From: Streptomyces pseudovenezuelae
Lineage (GTDB): Bacteria; Actinomycetota; Actinomycetes; Streptomycetales; Streptomycetaceae
Length of the DNA stretch: 64,000 nucleotides
Assembly: GCF_001513955.1 (NCBI RefSeq)
Contig: NZ_KQ948151.1
Location: 505,271 to 569,270, forward strand
Reading direction: 5' to 3'
Shown piece after piece: positions 44,206 through 53,546 of this stretch. A program made the translations under genes and the position numbers. How positions within the stretch are numbered: position 1 is the first letter of the stretch; the number at the start of each line of letters is the position of its first letter. The notes below the pieces were generated by a model. That model searched no databases and was not told the origin of the DNA. It was given only the letters and a program-made list of their open reading frames with translations.

Positions 44206-45561
44206 ATGCAGAGGATCGCCAGCGCCCCCACCAGCAGTCCCCCACCCGGCGCCGCGTGCTCACGCGCGGCGCTCGGACTGGTCGTCACCCTGATCGCCGC
44301 CTTCTTCACCGTCCTGGCACCCACGCCCGCGCGCGCCGCGGAGCAGCTGTTGTCCCAGGGCAGACCGGCCACCGCCTCGTCCACCGAGAACGCGGGCACA
44401 CCCGCGAGCGCGGCCGTGGACGGCAACACCGGCACCCGGTGGTCCTCCGCCTTCTCCGACCCGCAATGGATACGGGTCGACCTCGGTTCCGTCCAGCAGC
44501 TCAGCCGCGTCAGCCTCAACTGGGAGGCGGCCTACGCGACCGCCTTCCAGATCCAGATCTCCACCGACGCCACCACCTGGACCACCGTCCACTCGGCCAC
44601 CAACGCCACCGGCGGCACCCAGAACATCACCGTCTCCGGCAGCGGACGCTACGTCCGCCTCTACGGCACCGCGCGCGGCACCCCGTACGGCTATTCCCTG
44701 TGGGAGTTCCAGGTCTACGGCCCCGGCGGCACCACTCCGCCGGACGACTTCTGGGGCAGCACCACCGACATACCCCCGGCGAGCAACGCCGTCGAGGTGA
44801 AGATCCTCAACCGCACCAACGGCAAGTACCCCGACAGCCAGGTGTACTGGAGCTTCAACGGTCAAACGCACTCCATCGCCGAGCAGCCCTACCTCGACAT
44901 GCCCGCCAACTCCGCGGGGCGCATGTACTTCTACCTCGGCTCACCCAACGGCCCCTACTACGACTTCATCGAGTTCACCGTCGGCAACAACGTCTTCAAC
45001 GGCAACACCACGCGGGTCGACGCCTTCGGCCTGAAGCTGGCCATGCGCCTGCACACGAAGGACGGCTACGACGTCGAGGTCGGCGAGAACCGGCAGACCT
45101 TCGCCGAGGACCGCGCCACCACCTTCCAACGCTTCACCACCGCCGTACCGGGCGAGTTCAAGGTGCTGGCCCAGACCCAGGCCCCGTACCGGATCATCGC
45201 ACCCGGCAGCGACCCGAGCTTCCGCGCGGGCGGCGCCAACGCCAACTACTTCACCGCCTACGCCCAGTCCGTGGGCGTGAACGCGGCCACCTCCGACATC
45301 TTCGGCTGCGCCGCCTCCCTGGCGGGCAACCCCGACATGTGCGCCGCCCTGAACCGTCACGTCGCCACGCTGCCGGCCTCCCAGCAGTCCGACCCGGCCC
45401 AGTTCTACAAGGCGGCACCGGCGAACTACTACGCCAGGTTCTGGCACGACAACGCCATCAACCACCTCGCCTACGGATTCCCCTACGACGACGTGGCGGG
45501 CCAGTCCTCCTTCATCTCGCACGCCAACCCGCAGTGGCTCCTGGTCGCTGTCGGCTGGTAG
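44206..45561 (+). CDS. Secreted GH64 beta-1,3-glucanase with N-terminal F5/8C domain
   Basis: A 451-residue secreted protein. The signal peptide ends around PARAAEQ (44/45). An F5/8C domain (about 47-180) has DGNTGTRWSS and GRYVRLYGTARGTPYGYSLW. The C-terminal GH64/thaumatin-like domain begins near 195 (AVEVKILNRTNGKYPDSQVYW), with LDMPANSAGRMYFYLGSP, YDFIEFTVG, RVDAFGLKLAMRL and FWHDNAINHLAYGFPYDDV. GH64 enzymes release laminaripentaose-type products from fungal beta-1,3-glucan. ATG 44206 has TGAGGAG upstream. Regulation by a LacI-type repressor is likely from the operator at 44140. Confidence 0.9.
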   Translation: MQRIASAPTSSPPPGAACSRAALGLVVTLIAAFFTVLAPTPARAAEQLLSQGRPATASSTENAGTPASAAVDGNTGTRWSSAFSDPQWIRVDLGSVQQLSRVSLNWEAAYATAFQIQISTDATTWTTVHSATNATGGTQNITVSGSGRYVRLYGTARGTPYGYSLWEFQVYGPGGTTPPDDFWGSTTDIPPASNAVEVKILNRTNGKYPDSQVYWSFNGQTHSIAEQPYLDMPANSAGRMYFYLGSPNGPYYDFIEFTVGNNVFNGNTTRVDAFGLKLAMRLHTKDGYDVEVGENRQTFAEDRATTFQRFTTAVPGEFKVLAQTQAPYRIIAPGSDPSFRAGGANANYFTAYAQSVGVNAATSDIFGCAASLAGNPDMCAALNRHVATLPASQQSDPAQFYKAAPANYYARFWHDNAINHLAYGFPYDDVAGQSSFISHANPQWLLVAVGW

Positions 45562-45665
45562 ATCGGGCACCTGGAAAGGGCTGAACACGATGAACAGCCG
45601 TGCCGCACAACCCCGTTGGGGCGGTTGAGGAGAGCCCGGGGCTGGGCCGGACCGGAGGGTGCGGC

Positions 45666-46148
45666 TCAGCTCGTCGGGGACGACGCGCCCCTGTCCAGTG
45701 CGCCCACGGCCGCTCGGGTGTGGGCCGCCCCGACACGTGACCGTTCTCCGGCGCACCACCAGGAGAGCCGCCCCTCCACCTCGCGCGCATGCATGCCCAG
45801 GTTGTGTTCGACGCACAGGGGCCATGCCTGCCACAGACGCTCAGCGACGGTGTCCTGCGCGGCGTCGGCGACGATCGCCACAGCATGAGCGAGGTCTTCG
45901 GCCACCTGTGGGTACAGATGACCGCCGTGCCACTCGCCGTTGGCCAACGCAACGTACACATACTCCGGCTCCCCCGCCTCATAGGAAGGCTGGGCCACCA
46001 GTCGCAGGGGCCCCTGCTCAGGAAGCGTCACTGCCAGGTCCCGGTTGAGGAGCGCAAGAGCCTCGTCCCACAGGGGGTACTCGCCCGGCGAGACACGACG
46101 GAGCCCGGGATCATCGAAGGGAGCGTGCACAGGACCATCCTCCACCAC
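45666..46148 (-). CDS. Hypothetical protein
   Basis: A 160-residue soluble protein. The segment EPEYVYVALANGEWHGGHLYP and the helical AEDLAHAVAIVADAAQDTVAERLWQAWPLC (core EDLAHAVAIVADAAQDT) resemble conserved actinobacterial hypothetical proteins. No catalytic motif was recognised. The frame has typical codon bias. It lies downstream of the kinase-like gene on the same strand with a 33-base gap. Confidence 0.65.
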   Translation of the reverse strand: MVEDGPVHAPFDDPGLRRVSPGEYPLWDEALALLNRDLAVTLPEQGPLRLVAQPSYEAGEPEYVYVALANGEWHGGHLYPQVAEDLAHAVAIVADAAQDTVAERLWQAWPLCVEHNLGMHAREVEGRLSWWCAGERSRVGAAHTRAAVGALDRGASSPTS

Positions 46149-46181
46149 GGACGTCGACCCCGAATTCCACCGCCGCGTGCG

Positions 46182-47075
46182 TCAGACGCCCTTCAGAACT
46201 CGATCAAGTGCCGCCCGGCCCGCAGGCCCCCAATGCGGCTTGCCGCCGGGAAGGCCGCGATCTCCGTTCTGCCCCATCAGGATCAGGAAGAGGCTCTTCA
46301 TCGCGGCCAGTCCACGGGCACGCCGGATCGCCGCCTCGTCGGCCTGTGCGTAGGTGGTGAAGAACCTTGAGGCCGTGCCCGCGGGAAGCAGCACCCAGGC
46401 GGCGGCGAGGTCCCACGCCGGGTCGCCGGCGAACATGTCGCCGAAGTCGACGATGCCGGAGAGCGTTCCGTCCGATACGACGACGTTCGCGGGATGGAGG
46501 TCGCCGTGCACCCACACTCGTGGGCCGTCCCACGCCTGAGCCGCGACGGCCTCGTCCCAGACGGCCCGGGTGTCGGCGGCGATGTCGCGATCGAGGGCCA
46601 CGGCCTGGAGGAAGTTCTCGAAGCCGTCCGTGCAGTTCTTGGGATGGGCACCGCGGTCCGCGGCGATCGGCGCATCGGCGGGCGCCTCCACGTGGAGCGC
46701 CCGGAGGAAGCCCGCCAGCGTGTCGGCCGCGTGGTCGCCTCGGCTGATCGGTGCGTGGTCCAGCGGTTCACCGGGGACCCACGTCATCACGGTCCAGTGC
46801 TTGGGGAACCGCTCGGACGGTTCGCCGAACCGCACCGGGGTCGGCACCGGGAGCGGCAGTCGCGGAGCCAGCACGGGGAGCCACCGCCGCTCCTTGAGCT
46901 GCATCTCCGGGGTGGGATCCATACGCTGCATGCGTACGGACAACTCGTCCCCGAGACGCCACATTTGGTTGCCCCAGCCGCCCGCCACCTCACGGATGGC
47001 CAGGTCTGCGAGGTCTGGGTGTTGCTCCCGTAGGAGGTTGCGCACCAGGTCGGCGGTGATCTCGGTAGCGGTCAT
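46182..47075 (-). CDS. Aminoglycoside phosphotransferase (APH) family protein
   Basis: A 297-residue kinase-like protein. The catalytic loop is VWVHGDLHPANVVV and the metal motif is GIVDFGDMFAGDPAWDLA. The N-lobe has VAGGWGNQMWRLGDELSVRMQ. Many such Streptomyces proteins are not antibiotic-resistance enzymes but phosphorylate small hydroxylated compounds. The ATG at 47075 opens MTATEITADLV. No link to the peptide cluster 5 kb away is evident. Confidence 0.88.
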   Translation of the reverse strand: MTATEITADLVRNLLREQHPDLADLAIREVAGGWGNQMWRLGDELSVRMQRMDPTPEMQLKERRWLPVLAPRLPLPVPTPVRFGEPSERFPKHWTVMTWVPGEPLDHAPISRGDHAADTLAGFLRALHVEAPADAPIAADRGAHPKNCTDGFENFLQAVALDRDIAADTRAVWDEAVAAQAWDGPRVWVHGDLHPANVVVSDGTLSGIVDFGDMFAGDPAWDLAAAWVLLPAGTASRFFTTYAQADEAAIRRARGLAAMKSLFLILMGQNGDRGLPGGKPHWGPAGRAALDRVLKGV

Positions 47076-47224
47076 ACAACGTGACAGTACCGATGAGGCG
47101 GGCGTGGATCACCTGATATCGACCGCGTCCTCGAAGAACGGCGTCGTCATGCCTGTCGACCCGGACGCCGGGTACACGGAGCGTGCACGCGACGTTTGGT
47201 GGGTCCAGGAGAGGAAGTCGGACA

Positions 47225-47656
47225 GTGGCGGTGAAGGCGATGGGGTGGGCGCACTCGTTCCCCATGTCCGAAGGAGTGCGCGTGGGCCGGGAGTGGACCC
47301 GCAGGCGTCTTGAGTCCCTGCCGTGGACCGCCGCCGAACCGGACACGGTGGACGCCATCGTGCTGGCGGTGTCCGAGCTGATCACCAATGCGCACATCCA
47401 CGCGCACAGCGACGCGCACCTGATCCTCACCTGGGACGGTGACTGTCTGCAGGTGAGCGTCCACGACGACGACCCGTCGCTGCCGCGGCAGCGCGAAGCG
47501 GACCAGGGCGCGCTCTCCGGCCGCGGGGTGTCCATCGTGCGCAAGCTCGCCGATGACTGGGGAACCAGGTGCCAGCGGCATGGCAAGACGGTGACGGCTT
47601 GCTTCCGCCCCGCCGATCCTGCTGCCGCCACCGGCCGTGGCGGCAGCCCCAGTTGA
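47225..47656 (+). CDS. Anti-sigma-factor-type ATP-binding protein (HATPase_c, RsbW-like)
   Basis: A 143-residue HATPase protein. VLAVSELITNAHIHAHSD is the N box, the G-type motif is VSVHDDDPSLP, and GRGVSIVRKLADDWGTR the glycine lid. Such proteins are serine kinases or anti-sigma regulators in Streptomyces. GTG 47225 is chosen because AGAGGAAG lies about seven bases upstream; GTG 47183 would add 14 residues. The partner sigma factor or antagonist is not in the window. Confidence 0.87.
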   Translation: MAVKAMGWAHSFPMSEGVRVGREWTRRRLESLPWTAAEPDTVDAIVLAVSELITNAHIHAHSDAHLILTWDGDCLQVSVHDDDPSLPRQREADQGALSGRGVSIVRKLADDWGTRCQRHGKTVTACFRPADPAAATGRGGSPS

Positions 47657-47696
47657 GTTCCGCTGACCGGTGAAGACGGCTGTGGAGGGCAGCGTC

Positions 47697-48095
47697 ATGT
47701 ATCTGGCACGAGGATCAAGTGACGACCCGTACGCCTGGCTCTGGACCCTTGGGGCCGTCGCGCTGTACGCGCTGATCAGCTACGGGCTGACCTACCGGGC
47801 CCGAGTCCGGCGCGGTTCCGCCCATCCGGCTCGTGACGCCGTGCACGATCTCAAGGACCGGGAGGAGCCCCAGCCGCCCAAGCAGCGCTTCATCAGTCGC
47901 ATGCTCATGCTCTGCGGCGCGGGTCTCACGGGTCTGGCCGCCGCCCTGACCAGCGGGACCGTCCGGGTCGTGGCAGTCGGGCTGACGGCCTGCGTGGCGG
48001 TCGCGGTGTGGGCGTACTACGACTATCGCACGGAGAGGCGCGCTCCGGGCAGCGATGAGGCGGCTCCAGGGCGCACTCGGACGAGCGAGTCCTGA
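47697..48095 (+). CDS. Small membrane protein of unknown function
   Basis: A 132-residue protein with hydrophobic segments near 14-32 (YAWLWTLGAVALYALISYG) and two further ones near 80-120 (MLMLCGAGLTGLAAALTSG; VVAVGLTACVAVAVWAYYDY), separated by a charged loop. GGAGGG lies seven bases before ATG 47697; the longer reading from 47670 lacks this. The end is polar. Function not recognised. Confidence 0.7.
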   Translation: MYLARGSSDDPYAWLWTLGAVALYALISYGLTYRARVRRGSAHPARDAVHDLKDREEPQPPKQRFISRMLMLCGAGLTGLAAALTSGTVRVVAVGLTACVAVAVWAYYDYRTERRAPGSDEAAPGRTRTSES

Positions 48096-48287
48096 CGGCT
48101 GGTCCGGGACTTGTGAGGCGGGGCCAGACATCCGGCGGCATCAGGACCGTGTCGATCTCGGCGCTCCGAAAGGGCGGGCGTCGGGACGACCGCAGCCGTG
48201 GTCAGTTCACACCTCTCCTCCTCACCGTCGCACCGCGTGGCGGCGCGGCAGGGCGTGGGGTTCCTCACGCGGCGCTACCGTCATGAG

Positions 48288-49088
48288 GTGACAGGAATCA
48301 ATGCCGACCGGCGGTGGTCCGAGTCCATGCCGGTCGCCTACGAGCAGTACCTCGTGCCGGTGGTCTTCCGGCCCTTCGCCGAGGACCTGGCCGCCCGGGC
48401 GGCGGCACTGAGCCCTGGCCGTGTCCTCGAACTGGCCGCGGGGACCGGCGTGTTGACGTCGGTCCTGCTCTCGGCGGCACCCTCGGTCGAGCTGACGGCC
48501 ACGGATCTGAACGAGGCCATGGTCACGTTCGGCTCGGGCCGGGCCCCGGGCGCGGTGTGGCGGCAGGCAGACGCGCAGCGGCTGCCGTTCCCCGACGGAG
48601 GCTTCGACCTGGTGGTCTGCCAGTTCGGCGTGATGTTCTTTCCCGACCGCGTCGCGGCCTTCGGCGAGATCCACCGGGTGCTGGCGCCGGGCGGCCGGTT
48701 TCTGTTCAACACCTGGGGCCCTCTCGCGACGCACTCTTTCGAGGTCGCGTTGCAGGCGGGGCTGGAGCGGGCCTTTCCGGACGACCCGCCGCAGTTCTTT
48801 CCGACGTTTCCGCACGGGTACTGCGACCCCGCGGTCGTGGCCGCCGATCTGGCGGCCGCAGGGTTCGCTGTCGAGGACGAGCAGGAACTGACGCTTCAGG
48901 GCCGGGCCGCGTCGACCGCCGACCTTGCCACCGGGTACCTCACCGGTACACCGGTGCGCGCGGCAGTCGAGGAGCGCGGCGGTGGACCGGCCGTCCGGGC
49001 CACGGTCATCGAGGAGATGGCGGCCCGTCTGGGTCCGGGGCCGGTCACCGCCCCGATGACGGCGTACGTCTTCCTCGCAGCGGTCTGA
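48288..49088 (+). CDS. Class I SAM-dependent methyltransferase
   Basis: A 266-residue methyltransferase. Motif I is VLELAAGTGVLTSVLL near residue 44, motif II region DAQRLPFPDGGFDLVVCQFGVMFFPD near 95, and the post-motif is HRVLAPGGRFLFNTWG. This is the UbiE/COQ5-like group; the substrate cannot be told. The start GTG 48288 follows a possible -10 (TACCGT) by few bases, so leaderless expression is possible. ATG 48330 is an alternative. Confidence 0.88.
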   Translation: MTGINADRRWSESMPVAYEQYLVPVVFRPFAEDLAARAAALSPGRVLELAAGTGVLTSVLLSAAPSVELTATDLNEAMVTFGSGRAPGAVWRQADAQRLPFPDGGFDLVVCQFGVMFFPDRVAAFGEIHRVLAPGGRFLFNTWGPLATHSFEVALQAGLERAFPDDPPQFFPTFPHGYCDPAVVAADLAAAGFAVEDEQELTLQGRAASTADLATGYLTGTPVRAAVEERGGGPAVRATVIEEMAARLGPGPVTAPMTAYVFLAAV

Positions 49089-49299
49089 AGGCGGGTCGCC
49101 TCTCCGACCACTCCGGCCCCGCCCCGGAAAGCAGTCAGCGCGTCGATGATCTCGCTCAGATGCCGGCGGGGCAGCGCGGTGAGCTCGGGGTATGCGCCAT
49201 GGGGCCGTCCGCCCCACGCCGGTCACCTTTATTTCAGGTTTATCTTTCCCGTCCGTGCGCATTCGGGTGGGGAAGGTATTTCTGAACGAGGAGGAGACC

Positions 49300-49578
49300 G
49301 TGGGCATCATCGCCTGGATTCTGATCGGCCTGCTTGCCGGCGCGATCGCCAAGCTTCTGCTTCCCGGCAAAGACCCGGGCGGAATCATCATCACCATGCT
49401 GATCGGCATCGTCGGCGGCCTGCTCGGGGGCTGGCTCGGCAAGGTGATCTTCGGTGTCGACTCGATCGATGGTTTCTTCGACCTGTCGACCTGGATAGCC
49501 GCCATCGTCGGCTCCCTCATCCTGCTCGTGCTGTACCGAGTGGTCACCGGCAACCGACGTTCCCACCGCCACGCCTGA
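49300..49578 (+). CDS. GlsB/YeaQ/YmgE-family small membrane protein
   Basis: A 92-residue membrane protein with three hydrophobic segments: IIAWILIGLLAGAIAKLLL, a Gly-rich IIITMLIGIVGGLLGGWLGKVIFG, and WIAAIVGSLILLVLYRVV. This matches the transglycosylase-associated (GlsB/YeaQ/YmgE) family of stress-linked membrane proteins. GTG 49300 has GAGGAG upstream. A strong hairpin follows the gene. Confidence 0.9.
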   Translation: MGIIAWILIGLLAGAIAKLLLPGKDPGGIIITMLIGIVGGLLGGWLGKVIFGVDSIDGFFDLSTWIAAIVGSLILLVLYRVVTGNRRSHRHA

Positions 49579-49586
49579 TCCGCGGA

Positions 49587-49626
49587 CCTCGGCCGGCCTC
49601 GCCGTTGATCGGCAGGCCGGCCGAGG
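49587..49626. terminator. Hairpin terminator
   Basis: Inverted repeat CCTCGGCCGGCCT / AGGCCGGCCGAGG (13 bp perfect) with a 14-base loop, eight bases after the GlsB-type gene stop. Confidence 0.75.
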
Positions 49627-49823
49627 CGTGTTCGGCCGTCAGCCGCGCAGGGAGCTCACCGGGTCCGGAACCGCCCCCGGTAGCGGGATCTCCCTTGTGA
49701 CAGGCACCTCGAACGACCCGCTCGTCGTCCGTCTCCGACCGGCGGCCGTCCTGGTCTGAACAGCGGAGTCGCTCCTACCCTTTCTGTCATGGACACCTCA
49801 TCACGCGAGAGTGATGGACCGTC

Positions 49824-51923
49824 ATGACTACCGCTCTCGACTCCCCCACCGCTTCCTTACCCGAACCCACATCCCCTCCGAAGGCCCGCGTCCGGCGTGG
49901 CTGGGAGGTGTGGAAGTCCCCCGCGGACCAGCCACGCTGGGCGCGCCCCGCGCTTCTGACTGTCGCCGCCCTGGCCGCCCTGCTCTACTCCTGGAACATC
50001 ACGACCAGCGGATACGCCCCGTTCTACGCCGTCGCCGCCCGCAGCATGTCGGAGAGCTGGAAGGCGTTCTTCTACGGCGCACTGGACCCGGGCGCCACCC
50101 TCACCATCGACAAACTCGCCGGGTTCCTGTGGCCGCAGGCGCTCTCCGCCCGCGTCTTCGGCTTCCACACATGGTCGCTGACGCTCCCTCAGGTCGTCGA
50201 GGGCGTGGTCACGGTGCTCGTCACCTACCGCGTGGTGCGGCGCTGGTCCGGTCCCGTGCCGGGTCTCCTCGCCGCCGCCATCATGACGCTGACCCCCGTA
50301 CTGGCGTCCATGTTCGGGCACTCGATGGAGGACGGCGCGCTGACCATGTGCCTGGTCCTGGCCGCCGACGCCTGCCAGCGGGCCGTGCTCGGCGCCAGAC
50401 TGCTGCCGCTGCTGGCGGCCGGTGCCTGGATCGGGGTGGGCTTCCAGACCAAGATGCTGCAGGCCTGGGTGGTCCTGCCGGCCCTCGCCCTCGCCTACCT
50501 GCTCCTGGCCGCCGGATCCTTGCGCCGAAGAACCGGCCACGTCCTGGCCGCCGGCGCGGTCACGGCCGTGGTCTCGCTGTCCTCGGTGCTGCTCCTGACC
50601 CTCACTCCGGCCGCCGATCGGCCCTACGTCGACGGCACCACCGACAACAGCGCCGTCACCATGGTGTTCGGCTACAACGGCTTCAACCGTTTCTCCGGCG
50701 ACCTGGTAGAGGGCTCGGTCGACCAGATGACCGGCTCGGTCGGCACCGCGGGCGCCCCGCCGAACGCCGGCGCCCCGGCTCCCGGCCGGCCGGACGGAGC
50801 CGGAAGCGGTGCCGGACCCTCCGACGACGGGTCCACCGGTGGCGGTCCCACACCGGGCAAGCTGCTCGGCAGCCGCTTCGCACCCGAGGTGGGCTGGCTC
50901 TACCCCCTCGCGCTGATGAGCCTGGTACTGGGCCTGCGCTGGCGGCGCACCACCCCGCGCACCGACAGGATCCGCGGGGGATTCGTGCTGTGGGGGCTGT
51001 GGTTGACCGTCAGCGCGGGGGTGCTCAGCGCGATCGAGGTGCCGCACACCGCCTATGTGGCGATGCTCGCGCCCGCCCTGGCCGCACTGTCCGCCACCGG
51101 CGTCGTGATGTTCTGGCGCGCCTACCGGGACGGCCGCAGGACCTGGGCCCTGCCCACGGCCGTCACGGCGGAGCTGGTGTGGAGCGTCTTCCTCTGCTTC
51201 CTCTACCCCGACTTCCTGCCCTGGCTGCCCTGGCTGCTCATGGCGGTGGGCGCGGGCGCGATCGCGGCCCTGACCCTCGCCCACCGCAAGGGGCTGCACC
51301 GGGGGAGGCTGGCCACCGTCGGCCTGGTGGCCTCCCTGGTGACCGTGCTGGCGGCGCCCGCTGCCTGGTCGCTTTCGGTGCTCGATCCGCGGTACTCCGG
51401 GACCGCGATGGACGCCACGGCCGGCCCGTTCAACACCGGCGGCAGCGCGGTGCACAGGGCGGCGAACGTGGTGCACGGCAGCAACGCACCGCAGGGCACC
51501 GCCGCCGCGGAAGCCTCCCTGAACGAGTCCGACGCGCTCACCGCCTCCCAGCACGGGCTGCTCCGTTACACCGAACGGCACCGCGAGGGCGCGACGTTCG
51601 TCTTCGCCACCGACTCCGCCGTCATGTCCTGGAACTACATCCTGGCGACCGGCGCGAAGGTGCTGCCGATGGGCGGGTTCAGCGGCGGAGCCCCCACCCC
51701 CACCGTGACGGACGTCAAGCAGCTGGTCGCCGAGGGGCGGTTGCGCTATGTCGTCCTCGCCGCCGACGGCTGGCAGGGTTTCGCGCAGACCCAGGGCAAG
51801 GGCAACCCGGCCATCACCGGCGTGCGTTCCTGGGTGAAGACCGTCTGCACCGCCGTACCGGCCACGGCGTACGGCGGGAACAGTGCGGACACGCAGGGCA
51901 CCCTCTACCGGTGCGACGGTTGA
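49824..51923 (+). CDS. GT39-like (ArnT/PMT-type) membrane glycosyltransferase
   Basis: A 699-residue membrane protein with about 10-12 hydrophobic segments. The first loop after segment 1 has DPGATLTIDKLAGFLWPQALSARVFG, the acidic active-site region of GT39-type lipid-linked sugar transferases. A Pro/Gly-rich low-complexity loop lies near residues 305-350 (GAPPNAGAPAPGRPDGAGSG). The last 170 residues are a soluble extracytoplasmic domain. Members transfer mannose or other sugars from polyprenyl phosphate to lipids or proteins; the acceptor is unknown. The start is ATG 49824. Confidence 0.88.
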   Translation: MTTALDSPTASLPEPTSPPKARVRRGWEVWKSPADQPRWARPALLTVAALAALLYSWNITTSGYAPFYAVAARSMSESWKAFFYGALDPGATLTIDKLAGFLWPQALSARVFGFHTWSLTLPQVVEGVVTVLVTYRVVRRWSGPVPGLLAAAIMTLTPVLASMFGHSMEDGALTMCLVLAADACQRAVLGARLLPLLAAGAWIGVGFQTKMLQAWVVLPALALAYLLLAAGSLRRRTGHVLAAGAVTAVVSLSSVLLLTLTPAADRPYVDGTTDNSAVTMVFGYNGFNRFSGDLVEGSVDQMTGSVGTAGAPPNAGAPAPGRPDGAGSGAGPSDDGSTGGGPTPGKLLGSRFAPEVGWLYPLALMSLVLGLRWRRTTPRTDRIRGGFVLWGLWLTVSAGVLSAIEVPHTAYVAMLAPALAALSATGVVMFWRAYRDGRRTWALPTAVTAELVWSVFLCFLYPDFLPWLPWLLMAVGAGAIAALTLAHRKGLHRGRLATVGLVASLVTVLAAPAAWSLSVLDPRYSGTAMDATAGPFNTGGSAVHRAANVVHGSNAPQGTAAAEASLNESDALTASQHGLLRYTERHREGATFVFATDSAVMSWNYILATGAKVLPMGGFSGGAPTPTVTDVKQLVAEGRLRYVVLAADGWQGFAQTQGKGNPAITGVRSWVKTVCTAVPATAYGGNSADTQGTLYRCDG

Positions 51924-51935
51924 CGCACGTCCGCG

Positions 51936-51969
51936 TCAGGCGTGCGGCCGGTACCGGCCGCACGCCTGA
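51936..51969. terminator. 34-bp perfect palindromic terminator
   Basis: A perfect palindrome centred on GGTACC (17-bp arms, no spacer, e.g. CAGGCGTGCGGCC...), between the glycosyltransferase stop and the convergent StrR-like gene. It can terminate both strands and marks the left edge of the peptide cluster. Confidence 0.8.
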
Positions 51970-51987
51970 GGGAGCCCTGGGACCGGG

Positions 51988-53070
51988 TCACTTGTCGTCC
52001 GGCTTGCGCCCTTCGATCCGCACCCGCTCGTCCAGCAGCTGAGCGAAATCCGTCCAGATCTCGGCGTAGTGACGTGCGAGGCCCACCACCAGTGCTCCGC
52101 AGTGGCTCGGGACAGCGGCCATCAGTTCGTCCCACTCGCTCGCGGCGATCGCGTTCTGCCGCAGCAGCCGCAGTAATTGCCGCCCCTCCTCTTTGTGACG
52201 CAGGGAAGGGTCACGAAGTAACTTTTCGAGCACGTTCGCGGGATCCGCCGGGACAATGGGCAGGCGGCGGTCCGCGCCGGGTTTGGCGGCGGGCGGCGTC
52301 TGTGCCGAACTGGATTGCGCCGAACTGGTTTGCGCCAAAGGGGATTTGGCGCCTTCCGTCACAGGTGGCTGACCGGTTTCCAACCGTCTGCGGACATCAC
52401 TGACCGTCGCGGGCGAGATTCCGGCGAGCCGGGCCACTTCACGAAGGGAGGCTTCCGGCCGTTCCGCGATGAGTTTGGCGGCCCGTTGTCTGCCGACGAC
52501 GCTGTTGAGCGGACGCACCTTGCCGTCCCGGCCGATACGCGCGCTCAGGTGCGGTTCGCCCCCGGACGAGCGGCGACGGATGGCCGCCACGGTCTTGGCC
52601 CCCAGCCCGGCCGCCCGGGCGATGGCCCGGTCCGACAACTGGGGGTGCGAGGCGATGATCCGGGTGGCCGCGGCCCGGCGATCGGCCAGGGAGAGGGGCA
52701 GCCCGTGCGAGATGTTCGCTTCCACCGCGTAAAGGAACGCGTCCTCGGGAGTTCCGTCGAAGAACTCGACCTCGATCGTCTTCTGACCCTTGACCCGGGC
52801 GGCCAGCAGCCGGTGCATTCCGTCGATCACCCGCATGGTGAGCCGGTGAACGAGAATCGGCGGCAGCGCGGCGTCGATTTCCGCGAGCCGCGCCACGTGT
52901 TCTTCGTCCTGCCCCAGCGCGCGAAGGGAATCACCCGGGAGGAGTACGGCGACCGGAACAGTGAAGGCACTTTTCCTGGGATCTATGGAATGTCTTGCCG
53001 TACCGATTAAATCGGTACTTTCATCGGACGTTGATTCCAGCGCACGAACCGACTGAACCAAAATATTCAC
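51988..53070 (-). CDS. StrR-like pathway-specific activator (ParB-domain) with two TTA codons
   Basis: A 360-residue StrR/NovG/Bbr-type regulator. The N-terminal ParB/sulfiredoxin-like domain has MRVIDGMHRLLAA (79-91) and SHGLPLSLADRRAAA (121-135). A first helix-turn-helix spans about 146-166 (DRAIARAAGLGAKTVAAIRR), and a second one 208-230 (LREVARLAGISPATVSDVRR). Family members activate glycopeptide, novobiocin and streptomycin clusters through inverted repeats. Leu21 (53008-53010) and Leu299 (52174-52176) are both TTA, so translation should need the bldA tRNA. GTG 53070 has a poor ribosome site; a later start is possible. A GTCCGCT/AGCGGAC dyad lies upstream. Confidence 0.9.
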   Translation of the reverse strand: MNILVQSVRALESTSDESTDLIGTARHSIDPRKSAFTVPVAVLLPGDSLRALGQDEEHVARLAEIDAALPPILVHRLTMRVIDGMHRLLAARVKGQKTIEVEFFDGTPEDAFLYAVEANISHGLPLSLADRRAAATRIIASHPQLSDRAIARAAGLGAKTVAAIRRRSSGGEPHLSARIGRDGKVRPLNSVVGRQRAAKLIAERPEASLREVARLAGISPATVSDVRRRLETGQPPVTEGAKSPLAQTSSAQSSSAQTPPAAKPGADRRLPIVPADPANVLEKLLRDPSLRHKEEGRQLLRLLRQNAIAASEWDELMAAVPSHCGALVVGLARHYAEIWTDFAQLLDERVRIEGRKPDDK

Positions 53071-53102
53071 CCCGTTGATATTCTACCTGCGCATACCTTT
53101 CG

Positions 53103-53118
53103 GTCCGCTCAAGCGGAC
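53103..53118. promoter_or_regulatory. Dyad GTCCGCT-CA-AGCGGAC
   Basis: A perfect 7-bp inverted repeat with a two-base spacer, 33 bases upstream of the StrR-like gene start. It could be an operator or a 5' hairpin of the regulator transcript. It is not a clear match to the published long-spacer StrR/Bbr sites. Confidence 0.4.
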
Positions 53119-53546
53119 TTGCTCCCGTTCTCCTGCCAGCCCCGCCGGCTCCCGTCGCACCTACACCCACACGCCCGGAACCACGGCGCGGATCGCAGGG
53201 AGCCCTCCGTGCCCCACTGCCTCCCAGCGCACCGCAAGGCTCACTCACGCCATCGTCGCTGCTCCACTTCACGCCTGTCGACCGGCAGAACACCGGAAAT
53301 TCATGATGCTCGGCACTTGACGGGCGGCGCCCGTCGCTTCGCCCGTCGGCAAACCACCAGGGAAGCCGCACGGACGACTCCGGCGACGGCCGCGATCCCC
53401 GTCGGCGTTCCGAAATCCATTGGCCGAATTCTGTCGCAGAATTTAACGGAATTTCATATTCCCTTTCAAGGGGGTGCCGCACACCTCCCATCGGTCCGTG
53501 AGTCGCTCACACGGGAACCCGATGACTACGATCCGGCGCAGGTTCT

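Noticed and set aside
46182..47075. APH-family gene as resistance gene of the peptide cluster
   Set aside because: It is 5 kb outside the cluster edge, beyond unrelated genes and a terminator, and Hpg/Dpg peptides are not aminoglycosides.
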